From the NCBI RefSeq assembly GCF_010894435.1, contig NZ_JAAIXZ010000001.1:214222-278221 (forward strand): DNA of 64,000 nt, read 5' to 3'. The translations under genes and the position numbers were made by a program. Below, in pieces: positions 43,528 to 51,985 of the stretch (position 1 is the first letter of the stretch; the number at the start of each line of letters is the position of its first letter). Source of the DNA: Pyxidicoccus trucidator. Lineage in GTDB: Bacteria > Myxococcota > Myxococcia > Myxococcales > Myxococcaceae. Below the pieces are notes generated by a model. That model was not told the DNA's origin. It made no database searches and saw only the letters and a program-made list of their open reading frames with translations.

Positions 43528-43710
43528 TCAGTACTCCAGCGGCGGCTGCGGGCCGGGGACGATGTCCGCGATGTCGGGGTCGACATCGCCGGGCTGACGG
43601 GCGGGACGCTCGGACTTCTCCTTCTTCCGCTCCGAGCGCTTCGAGTCCTTCTCCTGCTGGTGCTGCTTGCGCGCCTGCTCCTTCTGGCGCTTCGTGGATC
43701 TTCCTTGCAT
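43528..43710 (-). CDS. Small highly charged protein
   Basis: A 60-residue protein: the first 40 residues are almost all Lys/Arg/Gln/Glu (for example KRQKEQARKQHQQEKDSKRS), the rest Pro/Asp-rich (PGDVDPDIADIVPG). GGAGG precedes the ATG by 5 bases, which supports a real gene. It follows the cold-shock gene across a terminator. The charge pattern suggests RNA or protein binding, but nothing is recognised. Confidence 0.65.
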   Translation of the reverse strand: MQGRSTKRQKEQARKQHQQEKDSKRSERKKEKSERPARQPGDVDPDIADIVPGPQPPLEY

Positions 43711-43726
43711 TGAGCCTCCTTCACTG

Positions 43727-43764
43727 AAAACAAAAGCCCGGCCTCATCGTGAGGAAGCCGGGCC
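43727..43764 (-). terminator. Rho-independent terminator of the cold-shock gene
   Basis: On the minus strand GCCCGG-CTT-CCTC, a 5-base loop, then GAGG-CCGGGC is followed by TTTTGTTTT. The stem plus T run lies 23 bases after the cold-shock stop codon. This is the clearest intrinsic terminator in the window. Confidence 0.85.
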
Positions 43765-43786
43765 GACGGGTGCTGGAGCCATGCTC

Positions 43787-43993
43787 TCAGCCAACGATGC
43801 GGACGTTCTCGGCCTGGAGGCCCTTGGGGCCCTTCTTCGCCTCGAACTCCACCTTCTGGCCCTCGGCCAGGGTCCGGAACCCATCCGATTGGATAGCGGA
43901 GTGGTGGCAGAACACGTCAGGGCCGCCGTTGTCCTGGGCGATGAACCCAAAGCCCTTCGAGTCGTTGAACCACTTCACGGTACCAGTCGCCAT
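43787..43993 (-). CDS. Cold-shock protein (CspA family)
   Basis: A 68-residue cold-shock-domain protein. RNP1 (KGFGFI) and RNP2-like VFCHHSAI are present, with TGTVKWFND at the start. It is an RNA chaperone that binds single-stranded nucleic acid. The phenylalanine/histidine residues of the binding face are intact. A long non-coding stretch lies upstream, as usual for csp genes with a structured 5' leader, and a strong terminator follows. Confidence 0.96.
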   Translation of the reverse strand: MATGTVKWFNDSKGFGFIAQDNGGPDVFCHHSAIQSDGFRTLAEGQKVEFEAKKGPKGLQAENVRIVG

Positions 43994-44379
43994 ACGCTTC
44001 TTCTTTCTGCTCGCGGCCCGAAGGCCGTCCCCAGGTCCCGACGTGGGATGGGGGTGCCTCTAGCCTGTCAGGGGGCCAAAGTCGATTGTGGAGGCCCCGA
44101 ATATCCACCGGTTGTCAGCCGTGGGGTGAAACGGAGGGCGGAATCGAAGAATTCCGGCCCCTTGCCTCCCAGGGAGGCACCCCAAACGCTCCCAAGCTAA
44201 TGCGCGAAGGCCCATTTCGCCCGTTTCCAGCGCCTGGGTTGGGGCGAATATCCGCGAGGCGACACGGGCCGCCCGCAAGGGGCCGAAGCCGGACGGAGGG
44301 CGTTCTCCCGCCCGGTGACTCCGTGTATCCGGACCGACGCACGGAAGGACGAGTGCCTTCCACCCCTCCTGGAGGAGAC
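43994..44379. other. 386-base non-coding region (csp leader and promoter side)
   Basis: It lies between the divergent cold-shock and VOC genes. A perfect 7-bp inverted repeat GCCTCCC-A-GGGAGGC is at 44164-44178, and CGAATATCC occurs twice (44098 and 44245 regions). Part of it is probably the csp 5' untranslated leader. No ORF was judged real here. Confidence 0.55.
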
Positions 44380-44820
44380 ATGCACCACAGCCGGCTCTGC
44401 GCATTCGTGATTGATTGCAAGGTGGACGACCTGGACGCCGCCACCGACTTCTGGAGCCGCGCCCTGGGCCGGCCCGCCAACCCACCCGTCCAGGACAGCC
44501 CCACCTACCGGGATTTGAAGACGGGGGACGGGGAGCCGATGCTGCTGCTGCAGACGGTGGCGCACCCCAGCCGCATCCACCTGGACATCGAGACGGATGA
44601 CCTCGACGCCGAGGTGAAGCGGCTGGAGGCGCTGGGCGCGAAGCGCGTGGAGTTCGTCAAGCGCTGGTGGGTCATGGAAGCGCCCACCGGTCAGCGCTTC
44701 TGCGTCGTCCGTCCCCAGCGGGGACCGCTCGAAGGACGGGCGAACGTGTGGGGCGACGAGGGCGACAGACACCCTCCAAGGGCGGGTGTTCCCGGACTCA
44801 TGCCTACGACGAAGACGTAG
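44380..44820 (+). CDS. VOC/glyoxalase-superfamily protein
   Basis: A 146-residue protein with the beta-alpha-beta-beta-beta halves of the vicinal-oxygen-chelate fold: FVIDCKVDDLDAATDFWSRA (first half) and RIHLDIETDDLDAEVKRLEA (second half), then RFCVVRPQ. The type is the Glyoxalase_6-like group. A metal-bound enzymatic or a binding role cannot be told apart. GGAGGAG precedes the ATG at 44380. Confidence 0.88.
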   Translation: MHHSRLCAFVIDCKVDDLDAATDFWSRALGRPANPPVQDSPTYRDLKTGDGEPMLLLQTVAHPSRIHLDIETDDLDAEVKRLEALGAKRVEFVKRWWVMEAPTGQRFCVVRPQRGPLEGRANVWGDEGDRHPPRAGVPGLMPTTKT

Positions 44821-44852
44821 CCCGCTTGCTGCCGTGAATCCCAGTGATGGTT

Positions 44853-44871
44853 GGTGATGCCCGGCATCACC
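44853..44871. promoter_or_regulatory. Perfect inverted repeat upstream of the MocR gene
   Basis: GGTGATGC-CCG-GCATCACC, 8-bp arms, lies 54 bases before the MocR start chosen here. It could be an operator, or the tail hairpin of the VOC transcript. Confidence 0.4.
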
Positions 44872-44883
44872 GAGGTAAATCCG

Positions 44884-44890
44884 AAGTGGC
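44884..44890. promoter_or_regulatory. AAGTGGC word (MocR-site candidate)
   Basis: The 7-base word AAGTGGC, 35 bases before the MocR start. It recurs three times in the gap before the AhpD-like gene (46422, 46446, 46507). MocR proteins commonly bind short direct repeats. Confidence 0.35.
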
Positions 44891-44924
44891 TTCGAAGCGG
44901 AGACCCCGGAAGCGACCGGCCGTC

Positions 44925-46400
44925 ATGGCGGCCCCGTCCCTCGTGCTCGACGCGTCCACCGGGGCGCCGCTGCACGCACAGCTCGCGGAGGCGCTGCGCG
45001 GGGCCATCCTCGCGGGACGGCTGGCGCCGGGCACCCGCCTGTCGTCGACGCGCGCGCTGGCGGAGCAGCTCGACGTGTCCCGCAACACCGTGCTGAATGC
45101 CTTCGCGCGGCTGCTGGCCGAGGGCTACCTCGTGGGCCACACGGGCTCGGGGACGTACGTGGCCCGCGAGCTGCCGGAGCGGTTGCTCGCCGTCCGGCAC
45201 GCGCCCGCCGCCCCCACGCCCGCGCGTCACGTGGACCCGCGCGCGCTGTCGAAGCGCGGCGCGGCGGTGGCCTCGGTGCCTCCGCTGGCGGCGCCCGCGG
45301 AGGGCATGGCGCCGGGCCGGATGGCCTTCCGGATGGGAGTGCCCGCGCTGGACGCCTTCCCCAGCGAGCTGTGGGGCCGGCTGCTCCACAACCGCTGGCA
45401 GCGCTCGTGGCGGGACTTGCTGAGCCACATCCCGGCGGCGGGCCACCTGCCCCTGCGCCGCGCCGTCGCGGACTACCTGGCCACCGCGCGCGGCGTGCGC
45501 TGTGTCCCGGAGCAGGTGCTCATCGTCAATGGCACCCAGCAGGCCCTGAGCCTGACCGCGCAGGTGCTGCTGGACGTGGGCGACGCCGCATGGGTGGAGG
45601 ACCCGGGCTACTCCCCCGCGCATGGCGCGCTCATCGCGGCGGGAGCCACGCGCGTCCCCGTGCCGGTGGACGCGGAGGGCCTGGACGTGGAGGCGGGGCT
45701 CCGGCTGGCCCCGCACGCACGGCTCGCCATCGTCACGCCGGCCCACCAGTTCCCCCTGGGCGTGGTCATGAGCGAGCGGCGCCGCCGGGCGCTGCTGGCG
45801 TGGGCGGCGCGCGAGGAGGCGTGGGTGCTGGAGGACGACTACGACAGCGAGTTCCGCTACGTGGGCCGGCCCCCGCCCGCGCTCCAGGGGCTCACCGCGG
45901 AGGCCCGCGTCCTCTACACCGGCACCTTCAGCAAGGTGCTGTCCCCCGCCCTGCGGCTGGGCTACCTCGTGGTGCCCGAGTCCCTGGTGGACGCCTTCAG
46001 CACCGCCCGCGTGTTCGTGGACCGCCACTCCGCCAGCCTGGAGCAGGCGGTGCTCACGGACTTCATCACCCAGGGCCACTTCAGCCGCCACGTGCGGCGC
46101 ATGCGCGTGCTCTATGCCGCCCGGCAGGAAGCGCTCGTCGAGGCCGCCCGGCGCGAGCTGCGGGGACTGGTGGACGTCAGCCCGCTCCACACGGGAATGC
46201 ACCTGGTGGGCTGGCTCCCCGAGGGCGTGGATGACCGCGCCGCTTCCGCGAAGGCAGCCCAGGCGGGACTCCAGGCGTTTGCCCTGTCGGCGTTCCAGCT
46301 CCAGGGACGGCCGCGAGGCGCGCTGCTGCTCGGCTACGCGTGCGTCCCGGAGGAGGAGCTGGCCGAGGGGGTGTCGAGGCTCGCGCGGGCCCTGCGCTGA
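44925..46400 (+). CDS. MocR/PdxR-type GntR regulator with aminotransferase domain
   Basis: A 491-residue regulator. The GntR winged HTH (about 15-75; GTRLSSTRALAEQLDVSRNT) is fused to a type-I aminotransferase-like domain (about 120-490). The PLP-binding Lys is in FSKVLSPALRLGY, and PLP-contacting NGTQQALSL and DDYDSEFRY are present. The frame extends upstream to 44844, but ATG 44925 gives the usual MocR start and leaves an inverted repeat and a repeated word in the promoter. The following AhpD-like gene is the likely target. Confidence 0.92.
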   Translation: MAAPSLVLDASTGAPLHAQLAEALRGAILAGRLAPGTRLSSTRALAEQLDVSRNTVLNAFARLLAEGYLVGHTGSGTYVARELPERLLAVRHAPAAPTPARHVDPRALSKRGAAVASVPPLAAPAEGMAPGRMAFRMGVPALDAFPSELWGRLLHNRWQRSWRDLLSHIPAAGHLPLRRAVADYLATARGVRCVPEQVLIVNGTQQALSLTAQVLLDVGDAAWVEDPGYSPAHGALIAAGATRVPVPVDAEGLDVEAGLRLAPHARLAIVTPAHQFPLGVVMSERRRRALLAWAAREEAWVLEDDYDSEFRYVGRPPPALQGLTAEARVLYTGTFSKVLSPALRLGYLVVPESLVDAFSTARVFVDRHSASLEQAVLTDFITQGHFSRHVRRMRVLYAARQEALVEAARRELRGLVDVSPLHTGMHLVGWLPEGVDDRAASAKAAQAGLQAFALSAFQLQGRPRGALLLGYACVPEEELAEGVSRLARALR

Positions 46401-46421
46401 GCGAGCCGCTGCCCGTGCGGA

Positions 46422-46513
46422 AAGTGGCCCCCTGGCTCCGCGCGCAAGTGGCTCTCGTGCGAGGCGAGAACCACCGTTACACCTCGCCCTGCAAGCCGGG
46501 GAGCGGAAGTGGC
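46422..46513. repeat. Three AAGTGGC direct repeats before the AhpD-like gene
   Basis: AAGTGGC at 46422-46428, 46446-46452 and 46507-46513, spaced 24 and 61 bases, all in direct orientation within the 141-base MocR-AhpD gap. A fourth copy precedes the MocR gene itself. Confidence 0.4.
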
Positions 46514-46541
46514 TGCCCGACATGATTCGGAGGTTGGACAC

Positions 46542-47009
46542 ATGGAAGCACAGCGTTTCGACACGGGGAAGGTCGCCTCGGGTGCGTACAAGGCGATGCT
46601 GGGGCTGGAGCGGTACCTGCACGAGTGCGGGCTGGAGACGAAGCTCCTCCACCTCCTCAAGCTGCGCGCCTCGCAGCTCAATGGGTGCGCGTACTGCATC
46701 GACATGCACTGGAAGGATTTGCGCGCCGCCGGTGAGTCGGAGCAGCGGCTGTACGGGCTGGATGCGTGGGAGGAGAGCCCGTACTACTCGGACCGCGAGC
46801 GCGCGGCGCTGGCGTGGACGGAGGCCGTCACCCGGCTCTCCGAGGGCCATGTGCCGGAGGCCGTGTACCGCGCCGTGCAGCCGCACTTCTCCGAGAAGGA
46901 GCTGGCCGACCTCACCGTCGCGGTGGCCACCATCAACGCGTGGAACCGCCTGGCCATCGCCGCGCGGACTCCGCCGGGCACGTACCAGCCACCGGCCGGG
47001 GCCAGGTAG
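46542..47009 (+). CDS. Carboxymuconolactone decarboxylase/AhpD-like protein
   Basis: A 155-residue all-helical protein with the AhpD-type active-site motif GCAYCIDMHW (CxxCxxxH) near residue 48. Members are peroxidase or peroxiredoxin-reductase-like redox enzymes. GGAGG lies before the ATG. Its position after a MocR regulator is a common pairing. The substrate is unknown. Confidence 0.9.
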   Translation: MEAQRFDTGKVASGAYKAMLGLERYLHECGLETKLLHLLKLRASQLNGCAYCIDMHWKDLRAAGESEQRLYGLDAWEESPYYSDRERAALAWTEAVTRLSEGHVPEAVYRAVQPHFSEKELADLTVAVATINAWNRLAIAARTPPGTYQPPAGAR

Positions 47010-47052
47010 GGAAGGCCGAGCGCTGCGTGAGCCGGGGCGGGCCCCGCGAGGC

Positions 47053-47697
47053 TCAGGTCCCCGGCGGCGTGCGCGGCAGCTCGGTGCCGACCAGCACCTG
47101 GAGCAGGTCCATCAGCCCCGGCCACGCCTCGGCGCCGAGCCACAGCCCTTCCGGGCAGTGCTCGGCGGACACGGCCAGCGAGGCGTTCTCGAAGAGCTTC
47201 GCCGGCAACGGGCCTTCCGCGGGCAGCTTCCCCTCCACCTGGAGGACCTGCCCGTCCCAGCGGATGCCCGGCGGGAGCAGCCGCTCCGCCAGCGCGCGCA
47301 GCGCCGCCTGGCCGGCCCCCGCGCGCAGCACGCCCATCATCAGCGAGGAGGCCGTGCGCGACTCCTCCAGCTCCACCACGCCCGGCGTGCGCAGCCACAG
47401 CCGGTAGCGACCGGACGCCAGCTCCACGCGCTCCAGCGTCGTCTGCACGCGCAGCTTCCAGCCCTGCACCGACAGGCGGACCTCATAGACGTCGGGCTTC
47501 GCCGTCCACTCGCGCAGCTCCAGGCCCTTCGCCTTGCGCAGGAGCTGGCGGACCACCAGCTCCACCCGGGGGTGCGACAGCCGCAGGCGCTTGCGCCCCA
47601 CGTCCACCGCCACGTCCTCGCCGAGCGCGGCGGGCAGCCGCTTCGCCCACTCGCGCGCGCCCTCCATCAGCTTCGCCGCCAGTGACTGACCCGACAT
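47053..47697 (-). CDS. Hypothetical protein, LmeA/DUF2993-like candidate
   Basis: A 214-residue cytoplasmic-looking protein without signal peptide. It is rich in amphipathic beta segments (VYEVRLSVQGWKLRVQTTLE, YRLWLRTPGVVELEES) after an N-terminal amphipathic helix. The pattern is reminiscent of lipid-binding DUF2993/LmeA proteins, but I am not sure of this. ATG 47697 follows a region of no typical coding character. The gene stands alone between the AhpD-like and pirin genes. Confidence 0.6.
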   Translation of the reverse strand: MSGQSLAAKLMEGAREWAKRLPAALGEDVAVDVGRKRLRLSHPRVELVVRQLLRKAKGLELREWTAKPDVYEVRLSVQGWKLRVQTTLERVELASGRYRLWLRTPGVVELEESRTASSLMMGVLRAGAGQAALRALAERLLPPGIRWDGQVLQVEGKLPAEGPLPAKLFENASLAVSAEHCPEGLWLGAEAWPGLMDLLQVLVGTELPRTPPGT

Positions 47698-47859
47698 CCG
47701 CGTCCTCCGTGGGGTGCCCCGTGTCGCGCTCCGCCTTGCGCGGACCGTCGCGCGACGCGCGGGCCGCAGCATGCACCGATTCCGTGACGCACGCGCTGGC
47801 ACGGCCGCCCGGGTGGAGGGCGACGGAGGGAGTCCCCGCCCGTCTCCCCGGAGGCTGCT

Positions 47860-48744
47860 TCAGGGCGCGAGCGAGGGGAAGCGTCCCGCCTCCCAGTCCG
47901 CGTAGCGCGCCCGTCCCTCCGCCACGCTCTCCACCACGAAGTTCCACCAGATGACCAGCGGGTCCGGCAGCGGCGTGCCCCCGAGCACCAGCAGCCGCGC
48001 GCCCCCCTTCGAGTGCAGCGACAACAGGGGGGCGTCGTCGTCCAGGTGCGCCAGGACGCCGCGCGCCACCTCCGTGCCGCCCACCGACACCGTGCCTTCG
48101 GCCACGTACAGCGCGAGCGCATGCGCGGCGTGCACGGGCAGCGACACCTCCGCGTTCGGGGACAGCTCCACGTCCAGGTACGTGAGCGACTGGAAGGTGG
48201 CCACGGGCGACACCGCGTCCTCCAGCCTTCCGGCGATGACGCGCACCCGCGCGCCGTCCCGCTCCACGAGTGGAAGCTGCTCGGCCGGGACGTGCGTGAA
48301 GGAGGGCTCAATCCGCCGGTACTCCTGGGGCAGGGCCACCCAGGTCTGCACCCCGTGCAGCGGCCTCGCCCCCGGGCCGGCGTCCACCTCCTCCGCGTGG
48401 ACGATGCCACGCCCGGCGGTCATCCAATTCACGTCCCCCGGGCGGATGTCCTGCACCGTCCCCAGGGAGTCGCGATGCCGGATGGCGCCGGAGAAGAGGT
48501 ACGTCACCGTCTGCAGGCCCACGTGCGGGTGCGGCGGCACGTCCAGCACCTCGCGCGACGCGGGCACCGGGCCGAAGTGGTCGCAGAAGACGAAGGGCCC
48601 CACCCGGCGCAGCTCCACCCGGGGCAGCGCTCGCAGGACGCGGGCCTCGCCGACCAGCTCCGTGGACTTCGCGGGCCACAGGGCCCCCACCGTGCGCTCT
48701 CTCGGCAGCGCCTGGGCGCCGCCGGAGGGTGAAAGGGTTCGCAT
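47860..48744 (-). CDS. Pirin-family bicupin protein
   Basis: A 294-residue two-cupin protein. The metal-binding residues of pirin are present in PPHPHVGLQTVTYLFSG (two His) and GIVHAEE (His and Glu). Pirins bind Fe and act as quercetinase or as redox-sensitive co-regulators. The C-terminal cupin (about 185-290) contains LLVLGGTPLPDPLVIWWNFV, typical of the family. It diverges from the JmjC-like gene at 48848. Confidence 0.93.
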   Translation of the reverse strand: MRTLSPSGGAQALPRERTVGALWPAKSTELVGEARVLRALPRVELRRVGPFVFCDHFGPVPASREVLDVPPHPHVGLQTVTYLFSGAIRHRDSLGTVQDIRPGDVNWMTAGRGIVHAEEVDAGPGARPLHGVQTWVALPQEYRRIEPSFTHVPAEQLPLVERDGARVRVIAGRLEDAVSPVATFQSLTYLDVELSPNAEVSLPVHAAHALALYVAEGTVSVGGTEVARGVLAHLDDDAPLLSLHSKGGARLLVLGGTPLPDPLVIWWNFVVESVAEGRARYADWEAGRFPSLAP

Positions 48745-48847
48745 GGGTAGAACGCTACCGCCCCCGCCGGGGGGGGCACCAGCCAGCCCGGGACACACCC
48801 GTGATAGCGTGCGGATACCCCTCTCCACCACGCCGGGCCTTCCTCCC

Positions 48848-50218
48848 ATGCTGGTACCCGCTCCCTCGCCGCAGGCTGCTGACGTCTCCCTGGCCCTCCC
48901 GCGCTCCTTCTGGAAGGACTTCGCGAGAGACCACTTCGACCAGAAGCCCACCGTCCTCAGGCAGCTCTACAAACAGGGCTTCCCCTCGTCGCAGGAGATT
49001 TTCGAGGCGCTCGTCAACGCCGCGCAGCAGCTGCTCACGGAGCAGTCGCTCGCGCTGATGCGCAACATGCGCTTCTACCTGGAGCACGAGGACGGCCCGG
49101 ACGGCGTGGCCTACCACTCGCTGCTCTTCCCCCTCACGCGCCGGCACCTGCCGCTGCCCGAGGACGGCACCCCCGAGGCGTACGTGGAGCGGCTGGACAA
49201 GTGGCTGGGCGGCAAGCGCTTCGGCATCGTCCTCAACCGCGCCCAGAGCTACCACTGGCGGCACTGGCAGCAGATGCGGTCCTTCCTCCAGGGCCTGTAC
49301 GCGGGCCTCGGCGTGCCGCTGTACGGCGCCGACCCGGCCATCCTCTTCGGCAACTACCGCTTCACGCCGTTCGGCATCCACAAGGATGACCTGCACGTCT
49401 TCAACTTCGTCGTGTACGGCAAGAAGGTCATCAGCCTGTGGCCCTTCGAGAAGCTCTCCTCGCGAGATGAGATGCCCAAGGACGCCACGCTGCGCGAGCG
49501 CACCGCCTCCGTGCACCTGCGCGACAAGGCCGACGAGGATGCCATGCTCGCGCAGGCGTCCTTCATCGAGGGCAACCCCGGCGACATCCTCTGCTGGCCC
49601 GCGTCCTACTGGCACCGCGCCGAGCCCACGCCGGGCCTGAGCGTCTGCGTCTCGCTCGGCGTGGCCTACCGGCCCCCGGACTTCACCGGCATGGAGCCGC
49701 CGCCCGCGTGGCCGGGCCGCCTGCGCGTCAACGAGCTGCCTCGTGACGGGAGCTGGCGCCTTCCGGCCAGCGTGACGGCCGCGCTCGCGAAGCGCGGCCG
49801 GGGCGCCTCGGTGGAGTCCTCACAGCGCGAGCTGACCTCGGAGTGGGTGCGCTACCTCACCGGCGGCACCATGTCCGGGCCGCCGCCCGAGCAGACCGAC
49901 GCCGCCCTCACCGCGCGGGACTGGGTGCGCGGCAGCACGGACCATCCGCTCGTGGCCGTGCCGCTCCCGGGTGGCCACCTGCTGGTGTCCGGCTGCGGTC
50001 GCTCCACGTCGCTGCGCCCGTCGCCCGCGGTGCGCCGCCGCATCGAGTGGCTCGTGTCCACCCTCAACAGCGGCAAGCCCCAGCAGGTGGAGGCCCTGGA
50101 GACGCTGTTCTTCTCCCGGCTGCCGGCCCGAGGCTTCAGCCGCAAGGCCTTCCTCTCGCTGCTGGAGGGCATGGTCCGCTGGCGCAACGTGCGGCGCATC
50201 GCCCCCGTGGCGCGCTGA
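48848..50218 (+). CDS. JmjC/cupin-domain protein (2-oxoglutarate oxygenase-like)
   Basis: A 456-residue protein. A cupin/JmjC core covers about 120-270: FGIHKDDLHVFNFVVYG gives the HxD pair, and YWHRAEPTPG the distal His of the Fe triad. GNPGDILCWPASYWH is typical of JmjC-like proteins that hydroxylate proteins or RNA-linked substrates. The C-terminal 180 residues (about 275-456) are helical and could be a winged-helix-like dimer domain, as in ribosomal oxygenases. The substrate is unknown. Confidence 0.75.
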   Translation: MLVPAPSPQAADVSLALPRSFWKDFARDHFDQKPTVLRQLYKQGFPSSQEIFEALVNAAQQLLTEQSLALMRNMRFYLEHEDGPDGVAYHSLLFPLTRRHLPLPEDGTPEAYVERLDKWLGGKRFGIVLNRAQSYHWRHWQQMRSFLQGLYAGLGVPLYGADPAILFGNYRFTPFGIHKDDLHVFNFVVYGKKVISLWPFEKLSSRDEMPKDATLRERTASVHLRDKADEDAMLAQASFIEGNPGDILCWPASYWHRAEPTPGLSVCVSLGVAYRPPDFTGMEPPPAWPGRLRVNELPRDGSWRLPASVTAALAKRGRGASVESSQRELTSEWVRYLTGGTMSGPPPEQTDAALTARDWVRGSTDHPLVAVPLPGGHLLVSGCGRSTSLRPSPAVRRRIEWLVSTLNSGKPQQVEALETLFFSRLPARGFSRKAFLSLLEGMVRWRNVRRIAPVAR

Positions 50219-50236
50219 GCGGTTCGCCCCCCGCGC

Positions 50237-51580
50237 TCACCCCGCCTTGTACGGCGGGAGGACGAGCGTGGGGGTGCCACAGCCCTCCGCGGTGGGGAAG
50301 AACGTCAGGTCCGAGCCCACGCCGCGCAGCGCGCGGAAGGTCTCCAGCACGGGCAGGTCCAGCTCCATCGGCGCCACCCGGCGCACGCGCTGGCCGGCCC
50401 GGACTTCCCACCCCGCGGCGACCAGGGTGACGGTGCCGGGCCTGGGCATGGTGGTGAAGGTCTCCACGCGCGCCACCAGCTCCGTGTAGTGCTCGGGGAG
50501 CACGGTGCCTCGCGGCACCACGTAGGGATTCACGCCTTCCGGTGACGGTGGCGCGGAGGCCGCACGCAGGCCGCGACCGCCTCCGGTGCTCCCCAGCCGC
50601 GCCGCCGTGGAGGCCGAGTGGAGGAAGCCCAGCAGCCGCCCTTCCTCCACGAAGGACTGGGCGTGCATGGGCACGCCCTCGTCGTCCACGCTCCGGTGCC
50701 GGGTGCCCCGGGGATGATGCGGGTCGTCCACCACGCCCAGCACCGAGGGGAACACCTTGCGGCCCACCGCTCGCGCCAGGGCGGGCGTCGCCGCGGCTAC
50801 GTCCCCTCGCAGCAGCCAGATGAGTCCCGCGACCAGCGGCGCGGCGACGGCCGGCCGGAGGACGAGGGGCAGCTCCGGATTCGCCGTCTCGGCCGGCCCT
50901 TCGAGTGCCTCCACCGCTTCCGCGAGTCGGACGCGGAGCGCGTCGAAGTCCTCCTCGTCCTCTTCACGCGCCGAGGCCACCGCGTCCACCACCGCGCCTC
51001 GCGCCGTCTCGCAGCGGATGAAGAGCTCCTCCCTCCAGCCGGTGCTGACCCGGCGCGTGCCGCTCTCGCGGATGAGCGCGCTCCAGTCCGCCACCTGGGT
51101 GAGCACCGCGGCCTGCACCAGCGTGCCCTGGGGGACCGCGCTCTGGAGGAGGTGCTCCATCCTCTTCGCGGCTCGCTCGGGTTGGAGCACGGGCGGTCCG
51201 GCGGGTACGTCGGTGGGCCCGACGGTCAGCACTGGCAGGGGTCCTCCTGCTCCCGGGGCGGCATGCCTCTCGGCGGACTCCAGCACCCGCTCCAGGTCCG
51301 TGGGGCTTCCGAGAGGCAGCGCCGCGTGTCCCCGCCGCTCGTCCCAGGCCACTCGCGCGGCGGCGTCCCATGACTCGCCGTGATTGAGGGTGGCGGCACC
51401 GGCGTCATGCTCCAAGGAGAGGCGGCGCTCCACACGAAGGAACAGCTCCGCGTGGGTGGGGGTCCGTGCTCGCGTGAAGGCCTCGAGCGTTGCGCTCGCG
51501 GACGCCAGCAAGGCCCGGGGCTCCATTGCCGCGTGGGCGTCGCCGTTCTCCGTGCGCTCGTCTCCGGGGGTGCCGCGCAT
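50237..51580 (-). CDS. TldE/PmbA-like protein (TldD/PmbA family, inactive-type subunit)
   Basis: A 447-residue TldD/PmbA-family protein lacking the HExxxH zinc motif, as TldE does in the TldD/TldE heterodimer. Family-like segments include FVEEGRLLGFLHSASTAARLG and the late MPRPGTVTLVAAG stretch. The ATG at 51580 is preferred because GGAGG sits 6 bases before it; Met 51526 is an alternative. It diverges from the TldD gene across a 405-base region rather than being in one operon with it. Confidence 0.8.
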   Translation of the reverse strand: MRGTPGDERTENGDAHAAMEPRALLASASATLEAFTRARTPTHAELFLRVERRLSLEHDAGAATLNHGESWDAAARVAWDERRGHAALPLGSPTDLERVLESAERHAAPGAGGPLPVLTVGPTDVPAGPPVLQPERAAKRMEHLLQSAVPQGTLVQAAVLTQVADWSALIRESGTRRVSTGWREELFIRCETARGAVVDAVASAREEDEEDFDALRVRLAEAVEALEGPAETANPELPLVLRPAVAAPLVAGLIWLLRGDVAAATPALARAVGRKVFPSVLGVVDDPHHPRGTRHRSVDDEGVPMHAQSFVEEGRLLGFLHSASTAARLGSTGGGRGLRAASAPPSPEGVNPYVVPRGTVLPEHYTELVARVETFTTMPRPGTVTLVAAGWEVRAGQRVRRVAPMELDLPVLETFRALRGVGSDLTFFPTAEGCGTPTLVLPPYKAG

Positions 51581-51728
51581 CCCGTTGCCTCCACACGCGT
51601 GTCTGGGGCGCTCCGGCCCGTGTTCGCGAGTCGCTCGCGGACCGGAAACGGGGCCGAGGTCCGTGGCGAGGATACCCCCCTCCGAGGAGAGACGGCAGGC
51701 CGGAGTCCCTGGCTGGGGGCGGACCGCA

Positions 51729-51750
51729 CCGGAAGGAACGTTCATTCCGG
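51729..51750. repeat. Inverted repeat CCGGAA-N10-TTCCGG, copy 1
   Basis: Perfect 6-bp arms with 10 bases between; the centre contains the palindrome GAACGTTC. Its second copy lies 67 bases further on, with one change in the centre. Confidence 0.65.
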
Positions 51751-51795
51751 AGCTCGGTCGTCCCGGGTTGAGGGGCCGCCTCTCGTGGCCGGGCG

Positions 51796-51816
51796 CCGGA
51801 AGGAACGCTCATTCCG
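51796..51816. repeat. Inverted repeat CCGGAA-N10-TTCCG, copy 2
   Basis: Same sequence as copy 1 except that the central GTTC is GCTC and the last G is lost. It lies about 170 bases before the TldD start. Confidence 0.6.
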
Positions 51817-51985
51817 TTTCGCCGAGGGATCCGGGTGGCCATGCGCCGGCCACAGGCAGGTGGCGTATGCTCCCAGTTCCGGCCCTCCGCCGACTCCGTC
51901 CGTCGCATGCGTACCCTCAACCGAGCCGCGTGGGCGATGGCCGGGCGTCACGCCGAGGAGCCCGGACATTCCGTACGGGAGACGC

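Larger units (their letters stand above)
51581..51985. promoter_or_regulatory. 405-base divergent promoter region with duplicated inverted repeats
   Basis: Between the TldE-like and TldD genes. It carries two copies of an inverted repeat beginning CGCCGGAAGGAACG or nearly so (51729-51750 and 51796-51816). Each includes GGAAC, which resembles an ECF-type -35 word. No small ORF was judged real. Confidence 0.5.

Noticed and set aside
44164..44178. GCCTCCC/GGGAGGC repeat as a terminator
   Set aside because: It has a 1-base centre, no T run and lies between divergent genes, where no transcript is expected to end.
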